64,000 nucleotides of DNA from Tistrella mobilis KA081020-065 (GTDB taxonomy: Bacteria; Pseudomonadota; Alphaproteobacteria; Tistrellales; Tistrellaceae). The stretch's first letter is position 1; the number at the start of each line of letters is the position of its first letter. The DNA lies in NCBI RefSeq assembly GCF_000264455.2, contig NC_017966.1, forward strand, positions 310,001 through 374,000, read 5' to 3'. The notes beneath the pieces were generated by a model, which saw nothing but the letters and a program-made list of their open reading frames with translations, was not told the DNA's origin and did not search any database. Below are positions 8,312 to 17,306 of this stretch, piece by piece. A program made the translations under genes and the position numbers.

Positions 8312-9462
8312 CTGAGGCCCAGCCCCCTTGCGATCATGCCTCTCAGGATCTCGCGGGTGCCGCCGCGGATGGTGAAGGCCGGTGCCGCCACGACGGTGTG
8401 GCCCAGCAGGGCGGCCAGGTCGGCATCCTCGCGGTCGATCCGGGGTTCCAGCGCCAGCAGCCGCCGCGCGGTCTCGGGGATCGACTGCTCGAAAGCGGTG
8501 CCCAGATCCTTGACCAGCGCCGCCTCGGTCGCCGGGCGCAGGTCGCGGTCCAGCATGCCGGCGATGGAGGTCGACATCCGGCGCAGCGTCGCCAGTTCCG
8601 CCACCTTGCGGCCGATCTCCACCGCGGCCATGCGGTCGGGCTGCGGGCCCGATCCGTCGATGATCTCCAGCAGCAGCTGCACGGTGCTGAGAAACCGGTC
8701 GGGGCCCGAGCGTTCGAAGGCCAGCTCACCGGTGACCATGGTCCAGCCGCTGCCTTCCTCGCCGATCATCATGTCGTCGGGGGCGAAGACGCCGTCGAAC
8801 ACCACCTCGTTGAAATCGTGCCCGCCATAAAGATTGTAGATCGGCCGCACCTCGATGCCCTCTGCATCCAAAGGTACAATGAACTGGCTGAGACCCGCGT
8901 GTCGGTTGCTGTCGCTGCGCGCCGCGGTGCGGGCCAGCACGATCAGGTAATGGGCGCGGTGGGCGTTGCTGGTCCAGATCTTACGGCCGGTGATCCGCCA
9001 GCCGCCATCCACCTGCACCGCGCGGGTGCGGGCGGCGGCAAGGTCGGAGCCTGAATCCGGTTCGGACATGCCGATGCCGAAGAAGCAGGTGCCGGCGCAG
9101 ATTTTCGGCAGGATCTCGCGTTTCGCGCGTTCGCTGCCGTGGTGGAGGATCTGATGGCCGCTCTGGCGGTCGGCCACCCAATGGGCGCCCACCGGCGCGC
9201 CGCCGGCCAGCATTTCTTCCGTCATCACATAGCGTTCCAGGGCCGACCGCCCGCGCCCGCCATAGCTCTCGGGCCAGGTCATGCCGATGAAGCCGCGGCG
9301 GCCGCATTCGGCGCTGAAGGCGGGGTCGAAGCTCGACCAGGAATGGCGTCTGGGCGTGTAGAGGCCGGTGTCGCGTGCCTCCGTCAGGAAGGCGCGGACC
9401 TCGGTCCTGATGGCTTCGGCGGCCGGCGGCATGGCCGTCGGCGCGAAGGTGAATTCCTGCAT
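8308..9462 (-). CDS. acyl-CoA dehydrogenase, larger subunit-like
   Basis: 384 residues from ATG 9462, preceded by GGAGAGAG at good spacing. Full ACAD architecture: N-terminal helical domain (AIRTEVRAFLTEARDTG, GRRGFIGMTWPESYGG), middle beta domain with FFGIGMSEPDSGSDLAAART and WRITGRKIWTSNAH (flavin and acyl-CoA contacts), and C-terminal domain ending GGTREILRGMIARGLGL. It would oxidise an acyl-CoA to the 2-enoyl-CoA with electron transfer to ETF. It is the first gene of the leftward block and is divergent from the IclR gene. A 23-residue in-frame extension upstream lacks a ribosome site and is not used. Confidence 0.93.
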   Translation of the reverse strand: MQEFTFAPTAMPPAAEAIRTEVRAFLTEARDTGLYTPRRHSWSSFDPAFSAECGRRGFIGMTWPESYGGRGRSALERYVMTEEMLAGGAPVGAHWVADRQSGHQILHHGSERAKREILPKICAGTCFFGIGMSEPDSGSDLAAARTRAVQVDGGWRITGRKIWTSNAHRAHYLIVLARTAARSDSNRHAGLSQFIVPLDAEGIEVRPIYNLYGGHDFNEVVFDGVFAPDDMMIGEEGSGWTMVTGELAFERSGPDRFLSTVQLLLEIIDGSGPQPDRMAAVEIGRKVAELATLRRMSTSIAGMLDRDLRPATEAALVKDLGTAFEQSIPETARRLLALEPRIDREDADLAALLGHTVVAAPAFTIRGGTREILRGMIARGLGLR

Positions 9463-9685
9463 CTCGGCTCTCTCCGGGGGATGCGCACGGCGAAAGCGCG
9501 CGGCCAGGAGGTCCCGCCGGCTGGCGGGCATACCTCCGCCTTCATGCCGACCGGGGGAAAACGCGCGGCATCAAGGGTCTGGCCAATGGGCTCTCGTGCT
9601 TGTTCTGCCCGGTCATGACAGCCTGAAACGCCGGTATCTGTGTAGGTAAAAATTCGTTTGTGCAGTGCGATTTCATATATGAGTT

Positions 9686-9714
9686 TTGACAAGATGCCAT
9701 GTCGCCGGTAGGGT
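9686..9714 (+). promoter_or_regulatory. candidate promoter of the IclR gene, with nearby palindrome
   Basis: TTGACA (9686-9691) and TAGGGT (9709-9714) are separated by exactly 17 nt, a good -35 and a fair -10, placing a transcript start about 25 nt before the IclR ATG. Just upstream is the perfect palindrome TCATATATGA (9673-9682) in an AT-rich patch of the 284-nt divergent gap. This patch is the natural place for an IclR operator controlling both directions (inference). Confidence 0.5.
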
Positions 9715-9746
9715 GCGAGAGAACCATCCCCTCGGGAGAGCCCCCA

Positions 9747-10523
9747 ATGAGCCGCGACGTGGTCAAATCGGCGGCACGTGTCATTCACGTGCTGGAGTAT
9801 TTCGACGACGTCCGCCGGGCGGTGTCGGTCTCGGAAATCGCCGAGCATCACGACTGGCCGGTCTCCAGCACCTCGGTGCTGATGCGGTCGCTGGTCACCC
9901 TCGGTTATCTCGATTACGAGGCCGGCACCCGCACTTACATGCCCACCACCCGCGTCGCCCTGCTCGGCAACTGGATTCAGGCCAACCTGTTCAAGGACGG
10001 CCAGCTGATGCATCTGATGGAGTGGTTGAGCGAAAAGACCGGCGAGACCGTGGTGCTGGCGGCAAGGAACGGCCTCGGCGTCCATTACATCCAGGTCATC
10101 CAGGCCACCAACACCATGCGCATGTCGGTACGTCTCGGCACGGTCCGGCCGCTCTGCTGGTCGGGATCGGGCTGGATGCTGCTGTCCACGCTCGACGACG
10201 ATACGATCCGCAAGCTCGCCCAGCGTCACAATGCCGATGTGGCCCCGGTGGCCTCGCCCGAAACCGGCGCCCTGTCGCTGCCGGGCAAGCGTGTCGACAT
10301 CGCCGAGCTGATGGAGGTGATTGCCGATGTCCGGGCCAAAGGGTATGCCTTCTCGGCCAACCAGGTCACCGCCAATGGCGGGCTGATCGCCATGCTTTTG
10401 CCCACATTGCCCGGCGACAAGCCGCTGGTCATCGGCCTTGCCGGGCTGACCAGCGTTCTCGAAACCAATCTCGACCGTTTCGTCGCCCTGCTGCGCGAAG
10501 GGATCGCGCTTCATATCGGCTGA
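9747..10523 (+). CDS. IclR family transcriptional regulator
   Basis: 258 residues from ATG 9747, with GGGAGAG upstream; an earlier in-frame ATG at 9699 lacks a ribosome site. The N-terminal winged helix is recognisable (VKSAARVIHVLEYFDD, VSVSEIAEHHDWPVSSTSVL, LGYLDYEAGTRTYMPT), followed by the IclR effector domain (LSEKTGETVVLAARNG, RLGTVRPLCWSGSGWMLLS, RAKGYAFSANQVTANGG). IclR proteins are ligand-responsive repressors or activators of catabolic operons. Divergent placement to the dehydrogenase-TRAP block and 48-nt spacing to a downstream hydratase suggest that it controls both (inference). Confidence 0.92.
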   Translation: MSRDVVKSAARVIHVLEYFDDVRRAVSVSEIAEHHDWPVSSTSVLMRSLVTLGYLDYEAGTRTYMPTTRVALLGNWIQANLFKDGQLMHLMEWLSEKTGETVVLAARNGLGVHYIQVIQATNTMRMSVRLGTVRPLCWSGSGWMLLSTLDDDTIRKLAQRHNADVAPVASPETGALSLPGKRVDIAELMEVIADVRAKGYAFSANQVTANGGLIAMLLPTLPGDKPLVIGLAGLTSVLETNLDRFVALLREGIALHIG

Positions 10524-10571
10524 GCCCGAAGACTGGCCGGTCGCCTCAACAACCCGGAAGGAAACGCCCGC

Positions 10572-11369
10572 ATGTCCGAAGCGGTGCTCTACGAAGAATC
10601 CGACGGCGTCGTCACCCTCACCCTCAACGAGCCCGAGACCCGCAACGCCATCTCGCCGGCGATCGTCGATGCGCTGGTCGGCCACATCGAGCGGATCAAC
10701 ACCGACATGTCGGTGCGCTGCGTGATCGTGACCGGCGCCGGCGACGGCTTCTCCTCGGGCGGCAACGTCAAGCAGATGCGCGACCGCGAGGGCATGTTCG
10801 GCAACGAGCCGGTGCAGATCCGCCGCGGCTACTGGTACGGCATCCAGCGCATCCCGATGGCGATGTATTCGCTGGAAGTTCCGGCCATCGCCGCCGTCAA
10901 CGGCGCCGCGGTCGGTGCCGGCTGCGATCTCAGCCTGATGTGCGACATCCGCCTTGCCAACACGAAGGCGGTCTTCGCCGAAAGCTTCATGCGCGTGGGC
11001 CTGGTTTCGGGCGATGGCGGGGCCTGGTTCCTGCCGCGGGTGGTCGGCTATTCCCGCGCCGCCGAGATGACCTTCACCGGCGATTTCGTGAAGGCGGACG
11101 AGGCCGAGCGCATCGGCCTGGTCTCCCGCATCGTGCCCGACGACCAGCTGATGGACGAGGCCCGCAAGCTCGCCCGCCGGATTGCGTCCAACCCGCCGCA
11201 CAGCCTGCGCCTGAACAAGCGCCTGCTCCGCGACAGCCAGGGCGTGCCGCTGCCCACCGCACTCGAAATGGCCTCCTGCATGCAGGCCCTGGTCCAGAGC
11301 ACCGAGGACCAGCACGAGGCGGTCAGCGCCTTCCTCGACAAGCGCGCGCCGGAATTTAAGGGGCGGTGA
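10572..11369 (+). CDS. enoyl-CoA hydratase/isomerase family protein
   Basis: 265 residues, standard crotonase size. Both oxyanion-hole segments are visible: GAGDGFSSGGNVKQM and NGAAVGAGCDLSLMCDIR. The following FAESFMRVGLVSGDGGAWFLP has Val-Ser-Gly-Asp where classical hydratases carry one of the catalytic Glu residues, so isomerase or another crotonase activity is possible. The C-terminal region RIASNPPHSLRLNKRLL is typical. It follows the IclR gene by 48 nt with AAGGAAACGC just before the start and is probably co-transcribed. By context it hydrates or isomerises the enoyl-CoA made by the divergent dehydrogenases. Confidence 0.92.
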   Translation: MSEAVLYEESDGVVTLTLNEPETRNAISPAIVDALVGHIERINTDMSVRCVIVTGAGDGFSSGGNVKQMRDREGMFGNEPVQIRRGYWYGIQRIPMAMYSLEVPAIAAVNGAAVGAGCDLSLMCDIRLANTKAVFAESFMRVGLVSGDGGAWFLPRVVGYSRAAEMTFTGDFVKADEAERIGLVSRIVPDDQLMDEARKLARRIASNPPHSLRLNKRLLRDSQGVPLPTALEMASCMQALVQSTEDQHEAVSAFLDKRAPEFKGR

Positions 11370-11549
11370 GGGCCAAGGGTCAGTGAGGGTCGGTGAGTGG
11401 CAGAGGATGGGTGGGCGGCGTCCCTGGCGCCGCCCATTCTCCCGCCCCATATGGTCTCTGCCTGCCCCATATGGCCGCCGCCGGTACGGGCTGGCGTGAC
11501 GTGCCGGAGATTGGCATAATCCGCGGATCCCGAAGTGGGAGGCTCGCCC

Positions 11550-11849
11550 ATGAAGATGAACGTATCCCTCAGCGAGGATCTTGCGCATTTCGTTGAGGCA
11601 AAGGTCGCCGACGGGCGTTACGGCTCGTCGAGCGAGGTGATCCGCGATGCCCTCCGCCTGATGGAGAAGGTTGAGCGGCAGGAGGCCGAAAAGTTGGCAT
11701 CGCTGCGCTTGGCCTGGCAGGAGGGGATCGACAGCGGCGATGCCGGCGAGATCGATTTCGATGCTCTGCGGCAGAAGGCCCGAGCCCGGTTCCTGGCCGC
11801 CCGGGGTCCGGACGGTGGAGATGTCAGCGGTGGAGACGCCGACGCGTGA
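11550..11849 (+). CDS. parD: ParD-type antitoxin
   Basis: 99 residues from ATG 11550, with GGGAGG 7 nt upstream. The N-terminus MKMNVSLSEDLAHFVEAKVADG followed by YGSSSEVIRDALRLME is the ribbon-helix-helix DNA-binding domain of ParD/CopG-family antitoxins (quoted in two pieces). The C-terminal half, rich in Asp, Ala and Arg, is the toxin-binding tail. It autoregulates the pair and neutralises the downstream ParE-like toxin. Its stop overlaps the toxin start (GTGA), the classic arrangement for coupled translation. Confidence 0.88.
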   Translation: MKMNVSLSEDLAHFVEAKVADGRYGSSSEVIRDALRLMEKVERQEAEKLASLRLAWQEGIDSGDAGEIDFDALRQKARARFLAARGPDGGDVSGGDADA

Positions 11850-12172
11850 TTGGGCGCGTCCGCTTTACCAGCCAGGCTGAAGCCGATCTTCTCGATATCT
11901 GGTTGCATCTGGCCGTCCATGCCGGCATGGACGCCGCCGACCGCCTCTCGCGGCGTATCGAGACGGCATGCAGGCGACTTGGAACCTGGCCGGAACTCGG
12001 ACCTGCCCGAAGAGAGATCGCAGAGGATGCGCGTGGCCTCGTGATCGAGCGCTGGATCGCATTCTATCGGATTGACGGCGCCGACGTGCAGATCGTGCGC
12101 GTGCTCGACGGTTCGCGCGACCTCACGATGCTGGACTGGCCGGCGGTGACGCCCCCTCCCGTGCGCAGGTGA
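11846..12172 (+). CDS. parE: ParE-type toxin (RelE/ParE superfamily)
   Basis: 108 residues starting at GTG 11846, which overlaps the antitoxin stop by 4 nt. The fold signature is clear: RVRFTSQAEADLLDIWLHLA at the start, LGTWPELGPARREI in the middle, and FYRIDGADVQIVRVLDGSRDL at the end (the last quoted with one residue fewer than its full block). ParE toxins poison DNA gyrase; RelE relatives cleave mRNA on ribosomes. The R-x-L-x-x-R pattern preceding the last strand favours ParE, without proof. No other mobile-element features are seen around the pair. Confidence 0.88.
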   Translation: MIGRVRFTSQAEADLLDIWLHLAVHAGMDAADRLSRRIETACRRLGTWPELGPARREIAEDARGLVIERWIAFYRIDGADVQIVRVLDGSRDLTMLDWPAVTPPPVRR

Positions 12173-12223
12173 CGAGCAACTGCTCCCTGGCAACGAATAC
12201 GTCAGGCTGCCGTCTTGAGGTGC

Positions 12224-13411
12224 TCACCCTGCCGATGCGCTCCGTCGCCAGCGAAAATCGGCCAGGGTGAGCACCATCCCGACGCTCAGCCCCGCGGCCA
12301 GCACGATCATTGCCCCGGCCGGCCCCGTCTCTGCCAGCCGGGTGGTGGCGAGCGGTACGGCGGCCAGGATGGCGACATTGTTCAGGGTTTCGGCCACCGC
12401 CAGCACCATGGCCTTGTCGGGCCCGGCACGCGTGGCCAGCACCACCGTCGCCGCCGGCGCGCCGGTGCCGAGCGCCGCCCCCCAGGCCGCCAGGCACAGA
12501 AGCGCCGCCCAGAGCGGCAGCGACCAGGCCATGAACAGGGTAATCGCCAGGGCAAGGACCAGGGTCACCAGAACCAGCACCAGCTCCTCGCGGCCGAACA
12601 GCCGCCGCAGCCGGCCGGCCGAGAGGTTGCCGAGCCCCAGCCCCAGCCCGAAGGCGGCGACCGAGACGCCCACCGCCGCCGGCCCGAACCCATAGCGCAG
12701 CCGCAGCACCTCTCCCGAGAGCAGGAAGGCCGCGACCCCGGTCCCGTTCCACGCGCCCTTAGCGATGAGCGGGCGTAGGATCGAGGGTGAACGGAGCCAG
12801 CTCCAGCCGGTGCCTTCGGCTCGGCGGGCTGCCGCAGGTGCATGGCCAGGCAGCCGTCTCCGTCCGATGACGAAGACCATGGCACAGCCCGCGGCGGTGA
12901 TGACGAAGGGGGCGACCCAGCCGATCAGATCGGTGGCGATCCCGGCCATGGCCGGCCCGAAGGCGATGCCGGCGGTCATGCCCAGCATCACCAGCCCCAT
13001 CGCGCCGGCCTGGCGGTCGCGGGGGATCACCTCGGCGATCAGCGCAAAGGAAGTGGGGATCAGGATTGCCGAGGCGATGCCGCCGAAGATGCGGAGCGCC
13101 ACCGCCACCCCCAGCGTGGGCGCAAGGACGATGGCCAGCCCGTCGAGCGCGAACAGCAGCAGCCCGGCCAGCAGCAGCCGCCCCCGATCGACCCGGTCCG
13201 ACAGCCAGCCGAACACGGGGGCCGCGATCGCATAAGCGACCGCATAACCCGAAATCAGCCAGGCCGCCCCGGCCGGCGTGGTGTCGAAAGCATCGGCGAG
13301 CGGCGCCAGCATCGACGACAGCATGAATTCGGTGGCGCCGACGAAGAAGACGGTGACGGCAAGAAGCGGCAGCAGCCGGCGATCCGCCGACTGCCGCCCG
13401 GTAGAGATCAT
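12224..13411 (-). CDS. MFS transporter, DHA1-like efflux permease
   Basis: 395 residues from ATG 13411, with about twelve hydrophobic segments. MFS motif A is present in the loop between helices 2 and 3 (GWLSDRVDRGRLLLAG). Further landmarks are the early ATEFMLSSMLAPLADAF and the motif-C-like GMTAGIAFGPAMAGI. These match drug:H+ antiporters of the DHA1/AraJ-like class, which usually have about 400 residues. The gene is convergent with parE across 51 nt and follows the MACPF gene by 80 nt in the same orientation. The substrate is unknown; export of a small molecule is the default reading. A longer in-frame start exists but adds only basic, non-membrane residues. Confidence 0.9.
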   Translation of the reverse strand: MISTGRQSADRRLLPLLAVTVFFVGATEFMLSSMLAPLADAFDTTPAGAAWLISGYAVAYAIAAPVFGWLSDRVDRGRLLLAGLLLFALDGLAIVLAPTLGVAVALRIFGGIASAILIPTSFALIAEVIPRDRQAGAMGLVMLGMTAGIAFGPAMAGIATDLIGWVAPFVITAAGCAMVFVIGRRRLPGHAPAAARRAEGTGWSWLRSPSILRPLIAKGAWNGTGVAAFLLSGEVLRLRYGFGPAAVGVSVAAFGLGLGLGNLSAGRLRRLFGREELVLVLVTLVLALAITLFMAWSLPLWAALLCLAAWGAALGTGAPAATVVLATRAGPDKAMVLAVAETLNNVAILAAVPLATTRLAETGPAGAMIVLAAGLSVGMVLTLADFRWRRSASAG

Positions 13412-13491
13412 CACGGCCGGATGGTCTTTCTGTTTCCGGTTCCGGCCGCTTGCCCCCAGCCGCATGCCACGATGTCGGGCTGGCAGATGCG

Positions 13492-16400
13492 TCAGGCAGG
13501 CTGGCCGCGGAAGCCGATGGTGAAGGTCACGACATCGTCGCGATAGGCGCTGACCACGCAATCCACCGTCATGCCATAGACCGACCTGACCAGGTGGCTG
13601 GTGGAGCTGCAGCCGTCCCAGGCCGCGAACAGGGCGCCCGTATCGGTTCCTCCCTCATTGATCCAGATCTGTGCGCGGGCGTTGGTGAGGCTTCCCGCGC
13701 CCGGGACGCCGAAGGCCACATCGACCGGACGGGCATCATCGTCGCCGATCTGGAACCGCAGCCAGCCGACGGCGTCACCATCGGACACCGGGTTCCAGAC
13801 ATAATCGGCGAAAACCCAGCCCGCGGGCGCCGTCTGGTGGGCGGGGATCTGGTCGACGGGCCAGGCAGCAAAGCCGCCGCGCAGGCCCTTGCGATCGGTA
13901 AGCCGGATCGTCACCGCGCTTTCGTTGTAGATGATCACCCGGCAGGCATAGCGGCCGCCGAAAGCCAGGCTGTAAAGCCAGGTGCGGTCATTGGCGCTGG
14001 CCCAGTCTGGCAGCAGCTGCGGCCAGTGGTCGGGCTGGCCGGGATCGATCAGCTGGAAGCGGGCGAAACTGCTCTCGGCCGGGCTCTGCACCCGAAGCGG
14101 CTGGGTTGCGTGCGGATCGGTGTCGCAGCCGGGGGTGAACAGGCCGGCAATGCGCCCGGTGGCGGCAAGCACCAGCCGTTCGCCGCGGGCATCATATCGC
14201 CAGAGCTGATCATTGTTGCGGGCCTCGTCTTGCGAGGCAAGAACCAGCGTGCCGTTTCGATGGGTCAGGCACACCCGCCCGGGGGCATCTTCCGACTGCG
14301 CCGGGAACAGGCGGCCGGCACCATCGGTCGTCCAGACCTGGTGCCGCCCGATGACGAGGCGGGCGAGCACCGCCCGGTGCCCGTCGAGATGGCCATCGCC
14401 GGTACCTTCGATCGACAGCGCCATATCGGCATTCACGGCCAGCGCCGCCGCCGGGTCGGCGGCCCTTCGGGCGATGATGCAGAACGGGGTTTTGATGGTC
14501 AACCCCGTCCCGGGACGGGCATCCTCTGCCTTGCGGCGATCGCGGGCCAGATAGGGATCGCGCGTCGCATCGGCCCCGTCCGACGTCTTCAGCAGGGCCG
14601 TCAGTTCTTCGGGCGACAGCGGATCGACCATCCAGAGATCCGACAGACGGAAGGACCCGGTGACGGCCGGATCGAAACGCCCCACGGCGGTCAGCCCGGC
14701 TTCCAGGCCGGTATTGATCAGATGGCCGGCGGCGGTGAGTGTCCAGCTCTGATAGGGTGCCGTGTCGAGGGTGGTGATCGCCAGTTTGAACCGGTCCGCC
14801 TGCGGCCGGCCGGCCGGGCCGGTTACGACATCGTCGGTCAGTGCGGTCAGGGCGAATTCGGCCGTGGCGGAGCAGGAATAGGCGATGATCTGCCCCAGGC
14901 CGTTTTCGTACCAGAGCTGCGATGCCGGATCGGCCTTCACGTCGGCATCGCGCAGCCCGACCTCGACGCCATTGCCCGGCTGATCCATCAGCAGCGACAG
15001 CACCTTGTCGGGCTCCATGCGGTTGCGGATGCGGAAGTAGACCGGGCGTGCGCTTTCGCCCGCAATCCGGCGATAGTCGTTGTAGAACAGGAAATGGGCG
15101 CCCTTCGCCTGCAGCTCCTGCACCGTATGGCGGCTGGCATAGTCGCGCAGCACCGCCCGGCAGCGGCGCGCCAGATCGCGCGGCAGCAGATCGATGCTGG
15201 GCATCGGATCATCCTGCATCACCGCCGACCAGCGCCGGTAATTGCCGAGAGATTTCGCCCATTCGCCGGCATCGGACAGAAACTGCCCCTCGCCGCCCAC
15301 AGCACTCAGGGTCAGGCCCTGACGCTCGGCGGCGGCAAGCGCCCGCGACTGCTCGCGGGTGGCATCCTTCATCTCGGCCGCCGCCTGCGCCGTGCCGACC
15401 CCCAGATGCGACACCTCTGCCTTCACGCCCACCGACAGGCTGCGGGTCACATCGGCCGTGCCCTCGGTCGCCGACAGGGTCTGCACCCGGGTGCCGAACA
15501 GCCGGCCGCCGACCAGGGTGCGGCGGGCGACGAAATGGCCATAGATCGCCAGCACCGCCATCAGCCGCTCGGCCGGGTCGATCAGCTCCGGCCAGGGATC
15601 GATGTCGGCCGGGTCGGCGGGATCGAGCGCCGCCGTCACCGCCGCCAGGAAATCCGGCGCCGCCGCGGGGGTCCGGTCGTCGAAGGACAGGTCCACCCTG
15701 GGCAGGAAATAGCTGGTGACGACGAAAACCGTCTTGCCGGCCTCGGCCGTGGTGGTCTCTGACAGCCGGCCGATGCCGACACCCACCCCGATGCCGCCCT
15801 GGAAAGAGGGCTTGCCGACCGCGGCGGTCATCGACATCGACAGGCCGAACACGCCGTTGCGCTGCGCCTGATGAACCTGTTCGGAATAGGTATAACTGGT
15901 TTCGTAATAGCCCGACAGCTGCGGCTTCAGATAGAACAGCCGGGTCGGCCCGGTGGGGGTGGCCGGTCGGGAGGCCACAGGCGGTGCACCCGCCGCAGGT
16001 TTGGCCACCGGCTGAGGCTGGGCGATTGGCTCAGGCTGGGCGACAGGTTGAGGCTGGGCGGCCGGCTGGGTGGGGCTGGCCTGCTTGGCAGGTTTGGCCT
16101 GCTGGCCGGTGGACGTGATCAGCGCCGCCGCGGCTGCCGCCATCAGCGCGGCTTCGGTCGCCCCCCTGGTCTTATCCGGATCGGCCGGTTTCGCATCCGA
16201 CAGCCCGGTCAACCGGCGGCGCGTGGCGGCATCGCCCCGCAGGTCCAGCCGGTAGAGCACGTCGCGGAAGCTGCGGGCCGCCACTTCGCTGCGGCTGTGA
16301 TCGATCACGATGCCCCGATAAAAGCCGATCCGGTCGAGCAGATCATCCCGCTGGGCAAGGTTGAGCGTGAAGAAATCCGAATGGTCGGAGGCAAGCGTGC

Positions 16401-16989
16401 CGCCGCCGGCTGTAAAGACACGGGTTGCGGCCTCGGCGGTGAAGTCGCGCCTGGCGAGCGGCGTCTCGGCCATGGCGGTTGCGATCTGTGCGGTCGGATC
16501 GGGCACCGTCACCCGCAGCCGGTCCAGCAGCTTCTGCCGGTCGTCCAGCGCCTCGCGGCCACGCTCGTCGCGCCGACGCACCGCCGCCTCGGCATGCTCT
16601 TCCACCGCGCGATCGGCATCCAGTTTCGCCTTGCGGGCGGTGAGCACCGCGGTGTCGCTGGCCAGCATCTCGATCTCGGCCTTGTCTTCTGCCAGTTTCC
16701 GAAGCCGCGGCTCGGCGGCGGGAATGTCGGAGAAGCAGGTGACCGTCAGGCTTGGCTGGCCGTCATCGGGATAGTTGACCGTGAAGACCTCCTGGTAGGG
16801 ACGGTCTTCTGCCGCCTCCGGCAGGGGCTCGCCGCTGGCTGCGCGGAACCGGCAGCTCTCCGGAATCCCGGCCGCGACCAGTCGCCGTCGAACGACGGCG
16901 ACCGTATCCCCCAGTTTGAGGTCGATATCGACCTTGCGGCTGGACACAAGATCGCCGTTCAGGTCGACCCATTTCACAAGGCAGAGCAT
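13492..16989 (-). CDS. large MACPF-domain protein, putative pore-forming toxin
   Basis: 1165 residues, no signal peptide and no membrane anchor seen. The N-terminal 70 residues (LCLVKWVDLNGDLVSSRKVD) look like a ubiquitin-like or MACPF-associated domain; a charged helical stretch follows (about 85-160). A low-complexity Gln/Pro linker with repeated QPQPVAQPEP lies at about 295-345. The MACPF domain spans about 350-560 and carries the signature LAIYGHFVARRTLVGGRLFG near residue 485, matching the family Y/W-G-x-H-F/Y...GG pattern, with Gly-rich and amphipathic stretches on either side. Three QxW-type motifs (QLWYENG, HQVWTTDG, DQLWRYD) between about 690 and 930 suggest beta-trefoil lectin repeats. 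The last 170 residues form a separate beta-rich domain with VIIYNESAVTIRL; I do not recognise it with confidence, though an actinoporin-like fold is possible. Likely a secreted or lysis-released protein binding sugar-decorated membranes (inference). Confidence 0.8.
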   Translation of the reverse strand: MLCLVKWVDLNGDLVSSRKVDIDLKLGDTVAVVRRRLVAAGIPESCRFRAASGEPLPEAAEDRPYQEVFTVNYPDDGQPSLTVTCFSDIPAAEPRLRKLAEDKAEIEMLASDTAVLTARKAKLDADRAVEEHAEAAVRRRDERGREALDDRQKLLDRLRVTVPDPTAQIATAMAETPLARRDFTAEAATRVFTAGGGTLASDHSDFFTLNLAQRDDLLDRIGFYRGIVIDHSRSEVAARSFRDVLYRLDLRGDAATRRRLTGLSDAKPADPDKTRGATEAALMAAAAAALITSTGQQAKPAKQASPTQPAAQPQPVAQPEPIAQPQPVAKPAAGAPPVASRPATPTGPTRLFYLKPQLSGYYETSYTYSEQVHQAQRNGVFGLSMSMTAAVGKPSFQGGIGVGVGIGRLSETTTAEAGKTVFVVTSYFLPRVDLSFDDRTPAAAPDFLAAVTAALDPADPADIDPWPELIDPAERLMAVLAIYGHFVARRTLVGGRLFGTRVQTLSATEGTADVTRSLSVGVKAEVSHLGVGTAQAAAEMKDATREQSRALAAAERQGLTLSAVGGEGQFLSDAGEWAKSLGNYRRWSAVMQDDPMPSIDLLPRDLARRCRAVLRDYASRHTVQELQAKGAHFLFYNDYRRIAGESARPVYFRIRNRMEPDKVLSLLMDQPGNGVEVGLRDADVKADPASQLWYENGLGQIIAYSCSATAEFALTALTDDVVTGPAGRPQADRFKLAITTLDTAPYQSWTLTAAGHLINTGLEAGLTAVGRFDPAVTGSFRLSDLWMVDPLSPEELTALLKTSDGADATRDPYLARDRRKAEDARPGTGLTIKTPFCIIARRAADPAAALAVNADMALSIEGTGDGHLDGHRAVLARLVIGRHQVWTTDGAGRLFPAQSEDAPGRVCLTHRNGTLVLASQDEARNNDQLWRYDARGERLVLAATGRIAGLFTPGCDTDPHATQPLRVQSPAESSFARFQLIDPGQPDHWPQLLPDWASANDRTWLYSLAFGGRYACRVIIYNESAVTIRLTDRKGLRGGFAAWPVDQIPAHQTAPAGWVFADYVWNPVSDGDAVGWLRFQIGDDDARPVDVAFGVPGAGSLTNARAQIWINEGGTDTGALFAAWDGCSSTSHLVRSVYGMTVDCVVSAYRDDVVTFTIGFRGQPA

Positions 16990-17306
16990 GGCGCGCCCCT
17001 TCGGCCTTTTGGCCGATCATGTTGTCATATATAAACATGATATAGCAGACATGCCCGACAAAAAATGCTATTTGCGGCAATTACAGGAAATTTTCATCTT
17101 CGGGAATATTTTCAGAGACTTCTACCAGGCGCACCAGGCAGATGAGGCGCAAGACGTGCACTATATAGCACGTTCCGGCGGCCCCCGCAGAGCAACCGGC
17201 ACGCACCCGCCCCCCGCATGGCAGCCCGTCGGCCACAGACGGTGTTCCGCGACGCACGGGCATGTTTAACTTCCGGTGATCTGGCCGCAGCGGGAGAGCC
17301 CAGCCG
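16990..17306. other. 317-nt divergent intergenic region, AT-rich
   Basis: Between the start of the MACPF gene (leftward) and the start of the acetolactate-synthase-like gene (rightward). The first 120 nt are strikingly AT-rich for this genome (for example CATATATAAACATGATATAG and AAAAAATGCTATTTG), and CTATATAG occurs at 17160-17167. Promoters for both genes must lie here, but no pair of boxes with good spacing could be fixed. No open frame of note. Confidence 0.5.

Noticed and set aside
11495..11520. A promoter for parDE (CATAAT with TGGCGT at 17 nt)
   Set aside because: The -35 match is poor and many equally good pairs occur by chance; not strong enough to list.
9384..11588. A leftward open frame of over 700 codons covering the IclR and hydratase genes
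   Set aside because: No recognisable domains and skewed composition; both plus-strand genes have clear family motifs and ribosome sites.
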